Assembly (NCBI GenBank): GCA_907163225.1
Contig: OU015322.1
Location: 1,223,501 to 1,287,500, forward strand
Source of the DNA: an uncultured Rhodocyclaceae bacterium
GTDB taxonomy: Bacteria > Pseudomonadota > Gammaproteobacteria > Burkholderiales > Rhodocyclaceae
Length of the DNA stretch: 64,000 nucleotides
Direction: 5' to 3'
Shown piece by piece: positions 57,720 through 64,000 of the stretch. Made by a program: the position numbers and the translations under genes. Each line of letters opens with the position of its first letter. Within the stretch, counting starts at the first letter, position 1. Under the pieces are notes generated by a model. That model was given only the letters and a program-made list of their open reading frames with translations, was not told the origin of the DNA and made no database searches.

Positions 57720-58907
57720 TTATTGCACAGGATCTTTAGTTTTTGGCCCGTTTTCCCGGTTGACCGCAGCATTCGCGCCGACCCAGCCCCACACCAGAAC
57801 AAAGCCGACCAGCGCGAACAGCGAACCTAGGGAAAAGGTCCAACCCGAGCCCAACGATTCCCAGGTTCTGCCGCTGATCAGCGCACCGAGCAAACCGCCG
57901 GCGCCGAAGGAAAGGCTGGAGTACAGCGCCTGTCCTCTGCCCTGCGCCCGCCCAGGAAACCACTGGTTGACCGCAGCAATCGAAGCCGCGTGATAAGCGC
58001 CGAACGTCAGCCCGTGCAAGAGTTGAACGAAAATCATGATGCCAGCCGACTCGACGCCCCAGCCCATGAGCAGAAAGCGAATTACTGCTGCGGCAAAGCT
58101 GGCAAGCAGGATGGCGCGTAGCGAAAACTGCCGCGACAGCCGCGCCATGAACATAAAGACGACGATTTCCGCTACGACGCCGAGCGACCAAAGCAAGCCA
58201 ACTTCAGTCTTCGAGTAGCCGTGCGCATCAAGGTGGATCGAGTAGAAAACATAGAAGGCACCGTGCGCCGCCGACATGGCGAAGCAAGCAGTCATCAGCG
58301 CGATCACTTTCGGCTGACGCAGGATTTCGCCGATCGGCTGTCCGTCGCGAGCATGGGGAACCGGCGGCGCTTCCGGCAAGGTCAGTGCGTAGAGCAGAAT
58401 TCCCGCCAGGATTAGCCAGCAGACCCAGAGCACACCAGCCGGCGGTGCCATGTCGAGCAGCGCGCCTGTTCCCATCACGGCCACGATGAACCCAATCGAT
58501 CCCCAGAGGCGAATTCGGCTGTAGCGACCGCGCTCTTCGCGCAGATGATCGAAAGTCAGGGTCTCAACCAGCGGTAGTGCAGCACTCCAGAAGAAAGCTA
58601 GCACCGCCATCGCCAGCAGCATGCCGGGCAGTTTGTCGAGCCAGAAAAATGCGGTGAATCCGGCCAGCCCAATCCCGGCGGCCAGACGGATGATCGCCAT
58701 GCGCCGACCAAAGCGGTCAGCCAGCCAGCCCCAAAGATTCGGGCCAAAAAGGCGCATCAACTGCATCTGGGACATCAGCAGCCCGATGTCCCAAGCAGAA
58801 AAACTCAGGGATTGGAGATAGAGCCCGAAGTAGGGCGAGAAGGCGCCAATGAAGGCGAAATAAAAAAAATAGTAGCCCGAGAGGCGCCAGTAGGGCAAAG
58901 CATGCAT
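57720..58907 (-). CDS. MFS transporter (phenylpropionate/HcaT-like MFS_1-like family)
   Basis: 395 residues with 12 predicted helices. The start MHALPYWRLSGYYFFYFAFI and the pattern FSPYFGLYLQSLSFSAWDIG, GPNLWGWLADRFGRR fit the MFS_1-like/HcaT family. The substrate is unknown. The last about 14 residues (AAVNRENGPKTKDPVQ) are encoded by a copy of the dispersed repeat, replacing or extending the original C-terminal tail. It lies upstream of leuC in the same direction. Confidence 0.88.
   Translation of the reverse strand: MHALPYWRLSGYYFFYFAFIGAFSPYFGLYLQSLSFSAWDIGLLMSQMQLMRLFGPNLWGWLADRFGRRMAIIRLAAGIGLAGFTAFFWLDKLPGMLLAMAVLAFFWSAALPLVETLTFDHLREERGRYSRIRLWGSIGFIVAVMGTGALLDMAPPAGVLWVCWLILAGILLYALTLPEAPPVPHARDGQPIGEILRQPKVIALMTACFAMSAAHGAFYVFYSIHLDAHGYSKTEVGLLWSLGVVAEIVVFMFMARLSRQFSLRAILLASFAAAVIRFLLMGWGVESAGIMIFVQLLHGLTFGAYHAASIAAVNQWFPGRAQGRGQALYSSLSFGAGGLLGALISGRTWESLGSGWTFSLGSLFALVGFVLVWGWVGANAAVNRENGPKTKDPVQ
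57741..57770 (+). repeat. Dispersed GTTGACCG repeat at the 3' end of the MFS gene
   Basis: TTTTGGCCCG, then TTTTCCCGGTTGACCGCAGC. It is translated (antisense orientation) as AAVNRENGPK near the C-terminus of the transporter. Confidence 0.75.
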
Positions 58908-58947
58908 CCGGCTATTTTACCGGATGCACTGTCGGGCAAAGGGCCGA

Positions 58948-59214
58948 TCAGGCCTTGGCAGTTTGCTGGCCGGCGCGGAAGGCCAACATCATGTGATACA
59001 GCTCGTCCTTCAACTTGATGCGCTGCTTCTTCATGTCTTCGATAGTGAAATCGGCAACCGGCATGTCGTGCTCTTCCAGATCCTCAACCTTGCCTGTCAG
59101 ACGGTGATAGCTGTCGAACAACTTGGCAAAATGCGCGTTGCCAGTCTTCAGCGTGTGAATCGCGTCATTGAATTCCGGAAAATCGTGATGGAGATCGTGG
59201 TGATCGACTTGCAT
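58948..59214 (-). CDS. YdcH/DUF465 family small protein
   Basis: 88 residues, mostly helical, cytosolic. The start MQVDHHDLHHDFPEFND and the part FAKLFDSYHRLTGKVEDLEE, KKQRIKLKDELYHML-like end match the YdcH (DUF465) family. Its function is unknown. It stands alone between aroC and the MFS gene. Confidence 0.85.
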   Translation of the reverse strand: MQVDHHDLHHDFPEFNDAIHTLKTGNAHFAKLFDSYHRLTGKVEDLEEHDMPVADFTIEDMKKQRIKLKDELYHMMLAFRAGQQTAKA

Positions 59215-59268
59215 ACTTCCCCCTGTAACAACAAATTCGCTCTATGAGCGGCAAAAAAGCTAAAGATT

Positions 59269-60369
59269 TTACGCGATTTTTCCCGGAATGCGTGGCGTTT
59301 GGCAGTCAACATCACCGCACTGTGCCCGGTGACGCAAGGCGTGATCAATCAAAACCAAGGCCAGCATGGCTTCGGCTATCGGCGTCGCGCGGATTCCGAC
59401 ACAGGGATCGTGCCGGCCCTCAGTGGCCACCTCGATGGCATTTCCATGAAGATCGATTGAGCGGCGCGACTGGGCAATGGATGAGGTCGGCTTGATCGCC
59501 ATATTCACAACAATTTCCTGCCCCGTCGATATCCCACCCAGCACGCCACCAGCATGATTGGTGGCAAAACCCTGCGGCGTCATTTCGTCACCGTGCTCAC
59601 TGCCCTTCTGGGCCACGGAACCAAAACCGGTGCCGATTTCGACGCCCTTGACGGCATTGATCCCCATCATCGCGTAGGCGATTTCGGCATCCAGACGATC
59701 ATAAACCGGCTCACCCCAGCCCGGCGGAACGCCGGTGGCGGTCACGGTAATTTTGGCACCGACCGAATCCAGCGACTTGCGCAGGCTGTCCATGTAGCGC
59801 TCAAGTTCTGGAACCAATGCGGCATTCGGCGCGAAGAAAGCGTTTTCGCGGATGTCATCCGCCGACACGAAGGGAATTTCGATCGGCCCAAGCGCGCTCA
59901 TCCAGCCACAGATACTGACACCGTAACGTTCGTTCAACCACTTGCGGGCAATCGCCCCGGCTGCGACGCGAACCGCGGTTTCGCGGGCCGATGAACGGCC
60001 GCCGCCACGGTAGTCCCGGAATCCGTATTTCTGCGTATAGGTATAGTCAGCATGGCCAGGACGGAAAGTTTCGGCAATGTTGCCGTAATCCTTGCTGCGC
60101 TGATCCTGATTGCGGATCAGCAGAGCGATTGGAGTGCCTGTCGTTTTGCCCTCAAAGACACCGGAGAGAATCTCGACGGTATCCGGTTCGCGACGCTGCG
60201 TCACATGACGGGATGTACCCGGTTTGCGACGATCCAGTTCGGCCTGGATGTCAGCTTCGCTGAGACTCAGCCCCGGCGGGCAGCCGTCGACCACGCAGCC
60301 AATAGCTGGGCCGTGCGATTCACCAAAGGACGTAACAGTAAACAAGGTGCCAAAAGTATTGCCGGACAT
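59269..60369 (-). CDS. aroC: Chorismate synthase
   Basis: Last step of the shikimate pathway, FMN-dependent. 366 residues from ATG 60369: [20 protein letters not shown], then [39 protein letters not shown], and the end signature [20 protein letters not shown]. The longer open frame to 60540 lacks homology. The 244-base gap upstream holds its promoter and the CBS-gene terminator; nothing else was recognised there. Confidence 0.97.
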   Translation of the reverse strand: MSGNTFGTLFTVTSFGESHGPAIGCVVDGCPPGLSLSEADIQAELDRRKPGTSRHVTQRREPDTVEILSGVFEGKTTGTPIALLIRNQDQRSKDYGNIAETFRPGHADYTYTQKYGFRDYRGGGRSSARETAVRVAAGAIARKWLNERYGVSICGWMSALGPIEIPFVSADDIRENAFFAPNAALVPELERYMDSLRKSLDSVGAKITVTATGVPPGWGEPVYDRLDAEIAYAMMGINAVKGVEIGTGFGSVAQKGSEHGDEMTPQGFATNHAGGVLGGISTGQEIVVNMAIKPTSSIAQSRRSIDLHGNAIEVATEGRHDPCVGIRATPIAEAMLALVLIDHALRHRAQCGDVDCQTPRIPGKIA

Positions 60370-60572
60370 GGAAGGTACGAATGAAGATGGAAAGCGGAGT
60401 TTACCATGCCGATCAAAAAGCCCCTCCCGTACCGTCGACCGTAGCAATAGCCTGCGCCCGTACCGCCCCGGCGCAGGAGCAAGGCAACTACCCTGCCCAA
60501 CAAGCGCAAGCCGGCAAATTTCGCCAGACGAACAACTCAAACCTGACGCAAGATCGCTTTTGCCTGTGAACG

Positions 60573-60600
60573 AAAAATGGCAGCCGAAGCTGCCATTTTT
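60573..60600. terminator. Terminator between the CBS-domain gene and aroC
   Basis: AAAAATGGCAGC / GCTGCCATTTTT (12-bp stem, loop CGAA), 13 bases after the CBS stop on the minus strand. Confidence 0.85.
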
Positions 60601-60613
60601 CGTTGCCTCAAAC

Positions 60614-60990
60614 TCAGGCCTGCGGCTCGCTCGGCCAGTTTTTGATGTAGCTCTTCAGCATCTTGTTCTCAAAACCCTGCTCTTCGAGAACAGCCTTGGC
60701 GACATCAAGAAAAGAAATCACGCCCATCAGCGTGTCACCATCCAGCACAGGCAGATAACGCGAACGCTTTTCAATCATCAGGCGGCGCAATTCGTTGGCC
60801 TCCAGTGCCGGATACGCCGTTACCGGGTTCCTCACCATCACATCACCAACGGTAAGAGTTTCGGCGGCTGCCACCTTGCCCTTGAGTGCCAGCAGCACCT
60901 CACGGAAACTCAGCATGCCCACCATCTTGCCGCCATCCATAACGACCAACGAACCGACATCGAGATCAGCCATGGTATCAATGGCACAAT
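60614..60990 (-). pseudogene. CBS-domain protein, 5' end cut off by anomalous DNA
   Basis: The frame encodes two CBS motifs (MADLDVGSLVVMDGGKMVGM; LTVGDVMVRNPVTAYPALEA..YLPVLDGDTLMGVISFLDV), an AMP/ATP-sensing module. From ATG 60973 it is 119 residues, but proteins of this type are about 140-145 and begin about 30 residues earlier. Family-like sequence (AIDT before MADLDVG) continues upstream of that ATG to about 60990, and then turns into unrelated C-poor DNA. I therefore think that the gene is truncated at its 5' end. It could still be translated from ATG 60973. Confidence 0.7.
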
Positions 60991-61735
60991 TGTACTCTCT
61001 TCTGTGTGCTCGTCAGTCTGCTGCGCGTGACGTTTCTGGGGCGCCGTGGGGAGTAGGAACGCGTCAGGCGTCCGATCGGCGCTGCGGTCGAGCGCCCGGG
61101 CGCCTGCGGCCTAACGCAAAACAAAACCTTTTTGTCCCTCATGCTCTCTTTCTTGCTAGTTCTACCCCCCGTTTTAAAAGAAGAAGGATGTTACACTAGG
61201 GACATTCTGTGATGTTTGGTATTGGTGTAAAGCGGTTTATACGGTTCTAGGGAGCTCAAGCAGAGTAAGTGGAGCGAGAGGCTGGTGGGTAGCGATATAT
61301 GGCGGTCAGAGCTCGGCTGAGGGGGGCCGTCGAGACTCTTGCTTCATGTGTGAGTTGTTAGGTGGATATAGGAACGGTTAGGTTCACGCTGTCGTTACTG
61401 AGCGCTTGGGATATGAGCATTAGTATGGAGTATGGTAGATCTGCTATCACGAATCGTGGGTATATTAGGAGGCTAAAGTCAGGATCTCTTTCTCTGTAGT
61501 TAGTGATAAAGATCGTGCGTGAGAGTGACAGGCGGGGACAGAGAGAAGGAGTGTGACAATGAACGGGATGAGAAATATATTGGAAAGTTATTGTGAGTGT
61601 ACCGTAGAAATGGTCTAAAAATATGAGACACTTAGATTTATAGGTATAAGCTAGGAGGATTGGTAGAACTATTGTACCTAGAGTATGGAGATTGGAGCAG
61701 GCTAACTGTTAAAAAAATCGCGAAGGATAGACGCA
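60991..61735. other. Anomalous non-coding segment of about 0.74 kb
   Basis: No gene is seen on either strand. From about 61200 the DNA is C-poor and purine-rich on the plus strand (6 C in the 60 bases 61501-61560, 8 in 61381-61440), full of stops, and unlike the GC-rich surroundings. The first part (61000-61150) is GC-rich but also non-coding. The genes on both sides lose their 5' ends at its borders. It may be a poor-quality assembly join or a foreign insertion. No repeat, hairpin or insertion-sequence ends were recognised. The right border is an estimate. Confidence 0.6.
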
Positions 61736-61994
61736 AGCGAATCAGTCGCGCTCGGCCGAACAAGAAACAATTCTTGTCCCACCCGAGGCGGGAACCCATG
61801 CGTCACCCAAGAGCGGCCGTAACATGCCGAAGCCCGTCCGTGAATTGCTGCGCCTGGTGCATGTTGAACAAGTCGACATCAAGAACATCAAGCGTGAAGA
61901 CATGGACGTGGTCGACTACCTCAAGGCTCAGGAACCGGAACTGTTCAAGTCCTTGAAGAAGTCGGCTCGTAGCCACGCAAAAAAAGCCGCTTGA
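61736..61994 (+). pseudogene. C-terminal fragment of an unrecognised protein
   Basis: An ATG at 61824 opens 56 residues (MPKPVRELLRLVHVEQVDIK and NIKREDMDVVDYLKAQEPEL, then a basic end KKSARSHAKKAA). The same frame is open upstream to a TAG near 61733 and codon use there also looks native, so the piece is probably the 3' end of a longer gene cut by the anomalous segment. There is no good ribosome-binding site for ATG 61824. The family is not recognised. Confidence 0.5.
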
Positions 61995-62009
61995 TTTTCA
62001 CCCCGAAAG

Positions 62010-62030
62010 GGGCGTTGACCGCAACAACGG
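62010..62030 (+). repeat. Possible short core of the dispersed repeat
   Basis: GGGGCGTTGACCGCAACAACGG: only part of the right module, no left module. It lies between the fragment stop and the radical SAM stop. Confidence 0.35.
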
Positions 62031-62033
62031 GCA

Positions 62034-62870
62034 TTACGGGGAAACAACCACCCGGATGCCCGTTTCTTTTGTGATCAACGCGGCGAAATCATCCAGATCC
62101 TTAGCTACCAGGGCATTCAGACGAAATGCTGCTGGCTGTAGCGAAGGTCTCGCCAGTCCATACAAGTGCACACCAGCCAGTTTACTGGACAGCGGACGTA
62201 GCAAATCGCAATACGCCATTTTCGATTCAGCCGTAGGCGGTATTCCATCTAGCGCGAACCAGCAGGTTTGAACCCAAGTCGGCACCAAGGCAGCGCAAAT
62301 TTTTAGATTTTTTGCCATTTTTTCCGGTTGACCGGGGATGCCGTTTATCGCGGCGATCTCGCTTTCAGTCGCACGATCAATCTTGAACCATACTTCGCCA
62401 CCTATTTCCGCCAAGCGCTGGACGCCCAACTGAACATTAGGCCGATGCATCAAACTGCCATTGGTAATCAGGCGAACAAGCAAGCTTCCCTTTTGCTCAA
62501 AGCGTCCCAGAACCGATCCAACGCATGCCACGGCATCGGCAAACTCCGGCGCACTTGTCGGCTCACCATTCCCTGAAAAAGCCACGTCCACCAACCGCTG
62601 GGCATCCGGGGGTACGTGTTGCCGCATAAAATTCCCGTGTAGCACCTGTTCCAGAAAGCCGCTGAATTCCCTTTCCAGGCAATCCAGATCAATCGGCGGC
62701 GGACCGCCACGCGTCAGATTGTCAACCTGACAATAAACGCACGCCCAATTGCAAGCATTATTGGGATTGAGGTTAATGCCTATGGATACCCCGCCGGAAC
62801 GGCGTGAAATTACGGGATAAACATAACGCAGGCCGGCACTATCCCGGCGGTGATCATCTGTGGTGAGCAT
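62034..62870 (-). CDS. Radical SAM protein (COG0731-like, wyosine-synthase-related group)
   Basis: 278 residues with the CxxxCxxC iron-sulfur motif ACNWACVYCQ and SAM-binding parts (FSGNGEPTSAPEF, LITNGSLMHRP). The pattern NPNNACNWACVYCQVDNLTR is typical of the COG0731-like group, not of QueE. Substrate unknown. ATG 62870 (MLTTDDHRRDSAG) starts 43 bases from queD, divergent. A copy of the dispersed repeat is read in frame in the middle as IPGQPEKMAKNLKI (about residues 178-191). Confidence 0.85.
   Translation of the reverse strand: MLTTDDHRRDSAGLRYVYPVISRRSGGVSIGINLNPNNACNWACVYCQVDNLTRGGPPPIDLDCLEREFSGFLEQVLHGNFMRQHVPPDAQRLVDVAFSGNGEPTSAPEFADAVACVGSVLGRFEQKGSLLVRLITNGSLMHRPNVQLGVQRLAEIGGEVWFKIDRATESEIAAINGIPGQPEKMAKNLKICAALVPTWVQTCWFALDGIPPTAESKMAYCDLLRPLSSKLAGVHLYGLARPSLQPAAFRLNALVAKDLDDFAALITKETGIRVVVSP
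62296..62337 (+). repeat. Dispersed GTTGACCG repeat inside the radical SAM gene
   Basis: CAAATTTTTAGATTTTTTG, CCA, a T-tract and CCGGTTGACCGGGG. It is antisense to the gene and encodes IPGQPEKMAKNLKI. Confidence 0.8.
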
Positions 62871-62879
62871 GGCGCATTG

Positions 62880-62885
62880 TATAAT
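62880..62885 (+). promoter_or_regulatory. Possible -10 box for queD
   Basis: TATAAT (perfect match) 28 bases before the queD ATG, in the 43-base divergent gap. I see no convincing -35 at 17 bases. Confidence 0.45.
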
Positions 62886-62913
62886 CCGCGACCGTCTTGT
62901 CGAGCAAAACACC

Positions 62914-63357
62914 ATGTTGATTACCCGCCGTCTGGAGTTCGATGCCGGGCACCGCATCCCCGACCACAAAAGTCAGTGCCGTCACTTGCACGGGCACCGC
63001 TACGCCATCGAAATCACGCTGTCGGGGAATGTCATCGACAAGGCTGGTGATGCGGAGAATGGCATGGTCATGGATTTTTCGCAGGTCAAGGAGCTGGCCA
63101 ACGCTCATCTGGTGCAGGAATGGGACCATGCATTCCTTGCCTTTTCTGGCGACAAGGCCATCGTCGACTTTCTGAACAGCCTCCCCAACCACAAGACAGT
63201 GATCCTCGATCGCGTTCCAACTGCCGAGAATCTGGCACGAATCGCCTTTGAGCGTCTTGATGCGGTCTACCGAGACATCTACGGCAATAACCTGCAGCTA
63301 GAGCAAGTCCGTCTTTACGAAACGCCGAACTGCTGGGCAGACGCACGACGAGCCTAG
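62914..63357 (+). CDS. queD: 6-carboxytetrahydropterin synthase QueD (PTPS family)
   Basis: Makes 6-carboxytetrahydropterin from dihydroneopterin triphosphate for queuosine/7-deazaguanine synthesis. 147 residues from ATG 62914: zinc His and catalytic Cys in FDAGHRIPDH and QCRHLHGHRY, then GMVMDFSQVK, EWDHAFL and PTAENLARIAF. The frame is open further upstream, but without the family's N-terminus. No queC or queE lies beside it. The next gene has its own promoter. Confidence 0.95.
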   Translation: MLITRRLEFDAGHRIPDHKSQCRHLHGHRYAIEITLSGNVIDKAGDAENGMVMDFSQVKELANAHLVQEWDHAFLAFSGDKAIVDFLNSLPNHKTVILDRVPTAENLARIAFERLDAVYRDIYGNNLQLEQVRLYETPNCWADARRA

Positions 63358-63362
63358 CTGAA

Positions 63363-63391
63363 TTGAGCGAAAAATTTTATCCCCCTATACT
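63363..63391 (+). promoter_or_regulatory. Sigma-70-type promoter upstream of the leader ORF and patatin gene
   Basis: TTGAGC (63363-63368), 17-base spacer, TATACT (63386-63391), then 45 bases to the leader ORF ATG. It starts 5 bases after the queD stop. Confidence 0.6.
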
Positions 63392-63436
63392 TCGGCAACA
63401 TGGCTAAAGCCAAAAAAGCAAAATCAGGAGGGGGAA

Positions 63437-63502
63437 ATGAAAGAACAAAACACCAGCACCTCCAGGCTCGCAACTCTCAAATCAACTGGTGAACTAACAT
63501 GA
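63437..63502 (+). CDS. 21-residue leader ORF coupled to the patatin gene
   Basis: ATG 63437 follows CAGGAGGGGGAA, the strongest ribosome-binding site in this part of the window. The peptide is MKEQNTSTSRLATLKSTGEL plus T, hydrophilic, with five Thr and three Ser, and no hydrophobic segment. Its TGA overlaps the patatin ATG as ATGA, so it probably drives translation of the patatin gene by coupling. The patatin start itself has no site. No known family; it may act only as a leader. Confidence 0.55.
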   Translation: MKEQNTSTSRLATLKSTGELT

Positions 63503-64000
63503 ACCAGCCTTCGGCAAAGGCGCCTAAAACCGCCCTGGTCCTGACCGGCGGCGGCGCACGAGCCGCTTATCAAGTTGGCGTGCTGCTTGCTGTTGCAAAG
63601 CTCTCCCAGCATCGCCGACAAAACCCCTTCCCGATTTTGTGCGGCACTTCCGCCGGTGCCATCAATGCTGCCAGCATCGCCTGCCTGGCCGACAATTTCA
63701 GCAAAGCGGTTGCCGTACTAGCAAACTTTTGGCGCAACATGCACGCCAGTCAAATCTATCGTTCCGACCCGCTCGGTATCACCAAGTCAGGGGCACACTG
63801 GATAAGCATGCTAACGCTGGGCTGGTTGATTCGTAGCCGACCTCGCTCGCTACTCGACAATTCCCCTTTGCGCGAAGTGTTGAGTAAACACTTCGATTTT
63901 GGCGGCATAGCGCGTTCCATCGACAATGGTGCTCTGCATGCCCTGAGCATCTCCGCCTCCGGCTATGAATCGGGTGACAACATCAATTTTTTTCAGGGCC
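63499..64000 (+). CDS. Patatin-like phospholipase, 3' end outside window
   Basis: At least 167 residues. The oxyanion loop is LTGGGARAAYQVGVLLAV and the nucleophile Ser is in GTSAGAINAAS (GxSxG), the two signatures of patatin-like lipases that use a Ser-Asp dyad. The Asp (DG/A motif) would lie outside. It acts on membrane lipids or lipid esters; the precise substrate is unknown. ATG 63499 overlaps the leader ORF stop; no signal peptide is visible. Confidence 0.9.
   Translation, partial: MNQPSAKAPKTALVLTGGGARAAYQVGVLLAVAKLSQHRRQNPFPILCGTSAGAINAASIACLADNFSKAVAVLANFWRNMHASQIYRSDPLGITKSGAHWISMLTLGWLIRSRPRSLLDNSPLREVLSKHFDFGGIARSIDNGALHALSISASGYESGDNINFFQG

Noticed and set aside
57960-57982. GGTTGACCGCAGCAAT inside the MFS gene, resembling the repeat core
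   Set aside because: It encodes AAVNQWF, a common MFS helix motif, and has no left module or T-tract; treated as chance.
61660-61956. 98-codon plus-strand frame
   Set aside because: It joins anomalous DNA to a wrong frame of the gene fragment; the translation shifts from ordinary to Ser/Arg/Cys-rich nonsense.
2724-62337. Dispersed repeat as a classical DNA uptake sequence
   Set aside because: Homology extends over 35 bases or more and has a two-module structure, longer than known 10-12 base uptake words; kept only as one possible role.
62034-62870. Radical SAM protein as QueE
   Set aside because: QueE is shorter (about 210-230 residues) and its cluster motif context differs; this one fits the COG0731-like group.

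Overview
The window looks like a chromosomal segment of a betaproteobacterium, most likely a Rhodocyclaceae member of the Dechloromonas/Azonexus type. This rests on the protein families, the high GC content, and the gene order leuC-entericidin-leuD-leuB-asd-fimV-truA-trpF-trpB-trpA-accD-folC-SPOR-cvpA-purF-metZ. The genus is an inference from recall; no search was run. I saw no rRNA, tRNA, CRISPR array, transposase or prophage.

Layout. 1-2.7 kb: end of a Ca-binding-loop protein and a chemoreceptor with a CxxCH haem motif. 2.8-9.5 kb: a Ser/Thr kinase with a cyclic-nucleotide-binding-like domain, divergent from a heat-shock cluster (sigma-32-type promoter, grpE, dnaK, an unknown secreted protein, dnaJ). 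9.6-19 kb: an orphan ABC binding protein, cysS, a TPR protein plus L,D-transpeptidase pair, two cyclophilins, lpxH, recQ and a DUF2238 membrane protein. 19.2-21.7 kb: a small secreted protein and a putative Agd3-like polysaccharide deacetylase. 21.7-38.0 kb: a complete MSHA-type IV pilus locus on the minus strand, in the order mshE-G-F-B-A-C-D-O-P-Q-I-(pilN-like)-J-K-L-M-N. 38.2-58.9 kb: rhlE and a long minus-strand housekeeping block for Met, purine, Trp, fatty-acid, folate and Leu synthesis, with fimV and asd. 58.9-64 kb: ydcH, aroC, a CBS protein, an anomalous non-coding segment, a radical SAM protein divergent from queD, and a patatin-like lipase that runs off the end.

The most striking unexplained signal is a dispersed short repeat. 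Its left module is TTTCAAATTTGGG, followed by a T-tract and a right module CCGGTTGACCGCAG whose core CGGT-TG-ACCG is an inverted repeat. I count about 13 copies in both orientations. Most sit at gene ends or starts. Several are inside genes and read in frame: mshN, the mshP and mshO prepilin leaders, the C-terminus of an MFS transporter, a radical SAM enzyme, and the start of recQ. Two copies share a longer extension, so this looks like a REP/MITE-like mobile repeat rather than a short protein-binding site.

Other points worth attention: a C8 tract directly after the mshE start codon (possible phase variation), a hairpin between mshA and mshC that overlaps a plausible mshC ribosome-binding site, a 21-residue leader ORF coupled by ATGA to the patatin gene, and a C-poor segment of about 0.7 kb (61.0-61.7 kb) that cuts the 5' ends of the genes on both sides and may be an assembly artefact.
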